Shown piece after piece: positions 62,277-64,000 of a stretch of DNA of 64,000 nt. The DNA is from Celerinatantimonas yamalensis. GTDB taxonomy: Bacteria; Pseudomonadota; Gammaproteobacteria; Enterobacterales; Celerinatantimonadaceae. Below the pieces are notes generated by a model, which was not told where the DNA came from, did not search any database, and was given only the letters and a program-made list of their open reading frames with translations. A program made the translations under genes and the position numbers. Every line of letters begins with the position of its first letter. The stretch's first letter is position 1. The stretch lies in NCBI RefSeq assembly GCF_046054155.1, contig NZ_JBEQCT010000002.1:620001-684000 (forward strand), read 5' to 3'.

Positions 62277-63299
62277 ATGAGTAATATTTTAGTCACAGGT
62301 GGCGCCGGATATATAGGCAGTCACACCTGTCTACAGATGATAGCAGCAGGTTTCACCCCCATCATTTTTGATAATTTTTCTAACAGTAAACCCACAGTGG
62401 TCAAGCGGATCGCCGCCATTAGCGGACAAACCCCACAGGTGTATCAGGGGGATATTCGTAACCGCCATCACCTTGATGAAGTGTTTGCCCAACATCATAT
62501 TGATGGCGTGATCCATTTTGCAGGATTAAAAGCTGTAGGTGAATCAATGGCGAAACCTGTCGAATATTATGAAAATAATGTTTCTGGGACATTAACATTA
62601 CTGCAAGCCATGCAAGCAGCTAACGTCAAACGAATCATCTTTAGCTCATCGGCCACCGTCTATGGCGAACCAGAATCAATGCCGATCCACGAGGATTTTC
62701 CAACACTGAGCGCAACGAATCCGTACGGGCAATCAAAGTTAATGATTGAACGTATCTTGCAAGATTTAGCCAAGGCGCAACCCGATTGGTCAATCACACT
62801 GCTCCGTTATTTTAACCCAGTCGGAGCACACCCGAGCGGCACCATGGGCGAAGACCCACAAGGGGTACCGAACAATCTGGCCCCATATATTGCTCAAGTG
62901 GCTGTGGGTCGACGTGAAAAGTTATCTATTTTTGGTAATGATTACCCAACCGTTGATGGGAGTGGCGTGCGTGATTATATCCATGTGATGGACTTAGCCG
63001 ATGGTCACGTCGCCGCCCTCACCTATCGTCTCAAACAAGCAGGGGTGCACATCTATAATTTGGGCACAGGCCAAGGGTATAGCGTTCTGCAAGTGTTACA
63101 CGCATTTGAGCAGGCTTGTGGTCACTCGCTGGCATATCAGATCTGTCCGCGCCGCGCCGGTGACATTGCAGAGTGTTGGGCCGACTCAACTAAAGCAGCA
63201 AAAGAACTGCATTGGCAAGCGACTCGCAGCTTAAGCCAGATGGCAGACGATACATGGCGCTGGCAGTCCAATAACCCCAACGGTTATCCAGAATCTTAA
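62277..63299 (+). CDS. galE: UDP-glucose 4-epimerase (copy 2)
   Basis: This 340-residue protein is a close paralogue of the galE at 44850, sharing long identical stretches (TGGAGYIGSHTCLQM, SSSATVYGEP, NPYGQSKLMIERIL, VRDYIHVMDLADGH). It heads galET with its own GalR and CRP sites. galT follows 13 bases later. Confidence 0.96.
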   Translation: MSNILVTGGAGYIGSHTCLQMIAAGFTPIIFDNFSNSKPTVVKRIAAISGQTPQVYQGDIRNRHHLDEVFAQHHIDGVIHFAGLKAVGESMAKPVEYYENNVSGTLTLLQAMQAANVKRIIFSSSATVYGEPESMPIHEDFPTLSATNPYGQSKLMIERILQDLAKAQPDWSITLLRYFNPVGAHPSGTMGEDPQGVPNNLAPYIAQVAVGRREKLSIFGNDYPTVDGSGVRDYIHVMDLADGHVAALTYRLKQAGVHIYNLGTGQGYSVLQVLHAFEQACGHSLAYQICPRRAGDIAECWADSTKAAKELHWQATRSLSQMADDTWRWQSNNPNGYPES

Positions 63300-63312
63300 T
63301 TAAGAGGTTAAT

Positions 63313-64000
63313 ATGAGTCAGTTTGAACCTACTGAGCACCCTCATCGGCGCTACAATCCGCTCACCGGACAATGGGTCTTAGTCTCACCACATCGCGCCA
63401 AACGGCCTTGGCAAGGGCAACAAGATGAACCCGATCGCAGTCAGCGGCTCAGCCATGATCCTAAGTGCTACTTGTGTCCAGACAATACGCGTATTAGTGG
63501 CGAAAAGAATCCTGATTACACATCAACCTATGTGTTCAGTAATGACTTTGCGGCGCTGCAAGAAGATACGCCAACAGTCCCTAATAGCGATGATCCATTA
63601 TTTCAGTCAGCAACTGCGCGCGGGCTAAGTCGTGTGATCTGTTTTTCACCGGATCACAGTAAAACACTACCACAACTGTCGTTATCAGCGATCCGAGAGG
63701 TAATCGACACATGGGCCGAACAAACCACCGAATTGGGTCAACGCTTTACTTGGGTCCAAGTATTTGAGAATAAAGGCGCCATGATGGGTTGCTCAAACCC
63801 GCATCCCCATGGGCAAATTTGGGCGAATAGCTTCTTACCCAATGAAGCGGCTAATGAAGATAACCATCAACGCGATTATTATCAGCAACAGGAGCAAGCA
63901 TTGTTGCTTGATTACGCCCAGCGTGAAAGCCAAGCTCAAGAACGCGTCGTTTGTGAGAATAATGACTGGTTAGTCGTGGTCCCTTATTGGGCAAGCTGGC
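63313..64000 (+). CDS. galT: Galactose-1-phosphate uridylyltransferase (partial)
   Basis: The gene starts at ATG 63313 with AAGAGG upstream and is open to the window end (229 codons), so its 3' part is outside. It reads MSQFEPTEHPHRRYNPLTG, then the zinc-binding CYLCPDN, and the HPHG motif in SNPHPHGQIWANSFLP (active-site His, about residue 165). These identify GalT of the Leloir pathway. It pairs with galE copy 2. Confidence 0.96.
   Translation, partial: MSQFEPTEHPHRRYNPLTGQWVLVSPHRAKRPWQGQQDEPDRSQRLSHDPKCYLCPDNTRISGEKNPDYTSTYVFSNDFAALQEDTPTVPNSDDPLFQSATARGLSRVICFSPDHSKTLPQLSLSAIREVIDTWAEQTTELGQRFTWVQVFENKGAMMGCSNPHPHGQIWANSFLPNEAANEDNHQRDYYQQQEQALLLDYAQRESQAQERVVCENNDWLVVVPYWASW

Overview
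The window is chromosomal DNA from a gammaproteobacterium close to Vibrio, Aeromonas or Celerinatantimonas. The evidence is the housekeeping gene order (groES next to fxsA; aroQ-accB-accC-prmA-dusB-fis; zntR next to purH-purD; manXYZ-yobD), proteins that look almost enterobacterial or Vibrio-like (Fis, ManZ, GalR, YciN), and a sodium/galactose symporter very close to Vibrio vSGLT. The exact genus cannot be settled by eye.

Layout. (1) 1-7.7 kb, conserved core: groES behind a sigma-32 type promoter, fxsA, tyrS, yciN, aroQ, accBC, prmA, dusB-fis. (2) 7.7-13.4 kb, accessory block: a decayed integrase fragment, then a cytoplasmic ApbE flavin transferase and a LysR regulator facing a two-gene flavin reductase. 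The large subunit joins an NAD(P)H:FMN reductase domain, a covalent-FMN domain and a fumarate-reductase-like FAD domain, resembling the Vibrio cinnamate/acrylate (2-enoate) reductases. (3) 14.4-21.9 kb: a LacI regulator with three operators at exact 22-bp spacing, controlling a binding-protein ABC importer and a GH127 beta-L-arabinofuranosidase. (4) 21.9-26 kb: satP, a panE-like gene and decayed genes (aldo/keto reductase start, DUF559). (5) 25.5-31 kb: an AraC regulator, a GH105 unsaturated rhamnogalacturonyl hydrolase and a three-part TRAP transporter. (6) 31-35 kb: YrhK-like protein, orphan modD and a secreted phospholipase D-like protein, with long non-coding gaps. (7) 35.4-43.5 kb: manXYZ-yobD, a META-type lipoprotein, zntR, purHD and a small charged protein. 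(8) 43.6-64 kb, galactose/galactan region: galR and a first galE; a galactan locus (MalM-like lipoprotein, LamB-type porin, ABC ATPase, and ganEFG with GH53 endogalactanase, GH42 beta-galactosidase and a lone PTS EIIB domain); a DEDDh exonuclease and a CBS/nucleotidyltransferase protein behind the galactose symporter; a second galE and the start of galT, which runs off the window.

How it fits together. Regions 3, 5 and 8 can be read as one nutritional theme: the side chains and backbone of plant pectin (rhamnogalacturonan I and arabinogalactan). Galactan would be cut outside the cytoplasm by GH53, enter through the LamB-type porin and GanEFG plus its ATPase, be hydrolysed by GH42, and feed GalE/GalT. 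Rhamnogalacturonan disaccharides would enter by TRAP and be cut by GH105. Arabinofuranosides would enter by ABC and be cut by GH127. Candidate GalR-type operators and CRP sites lie before sglT and galET, and a GalR-type operator lies before ganE. No tRNA, rRNA, CRISPR array or intact insertion sequence was seen.
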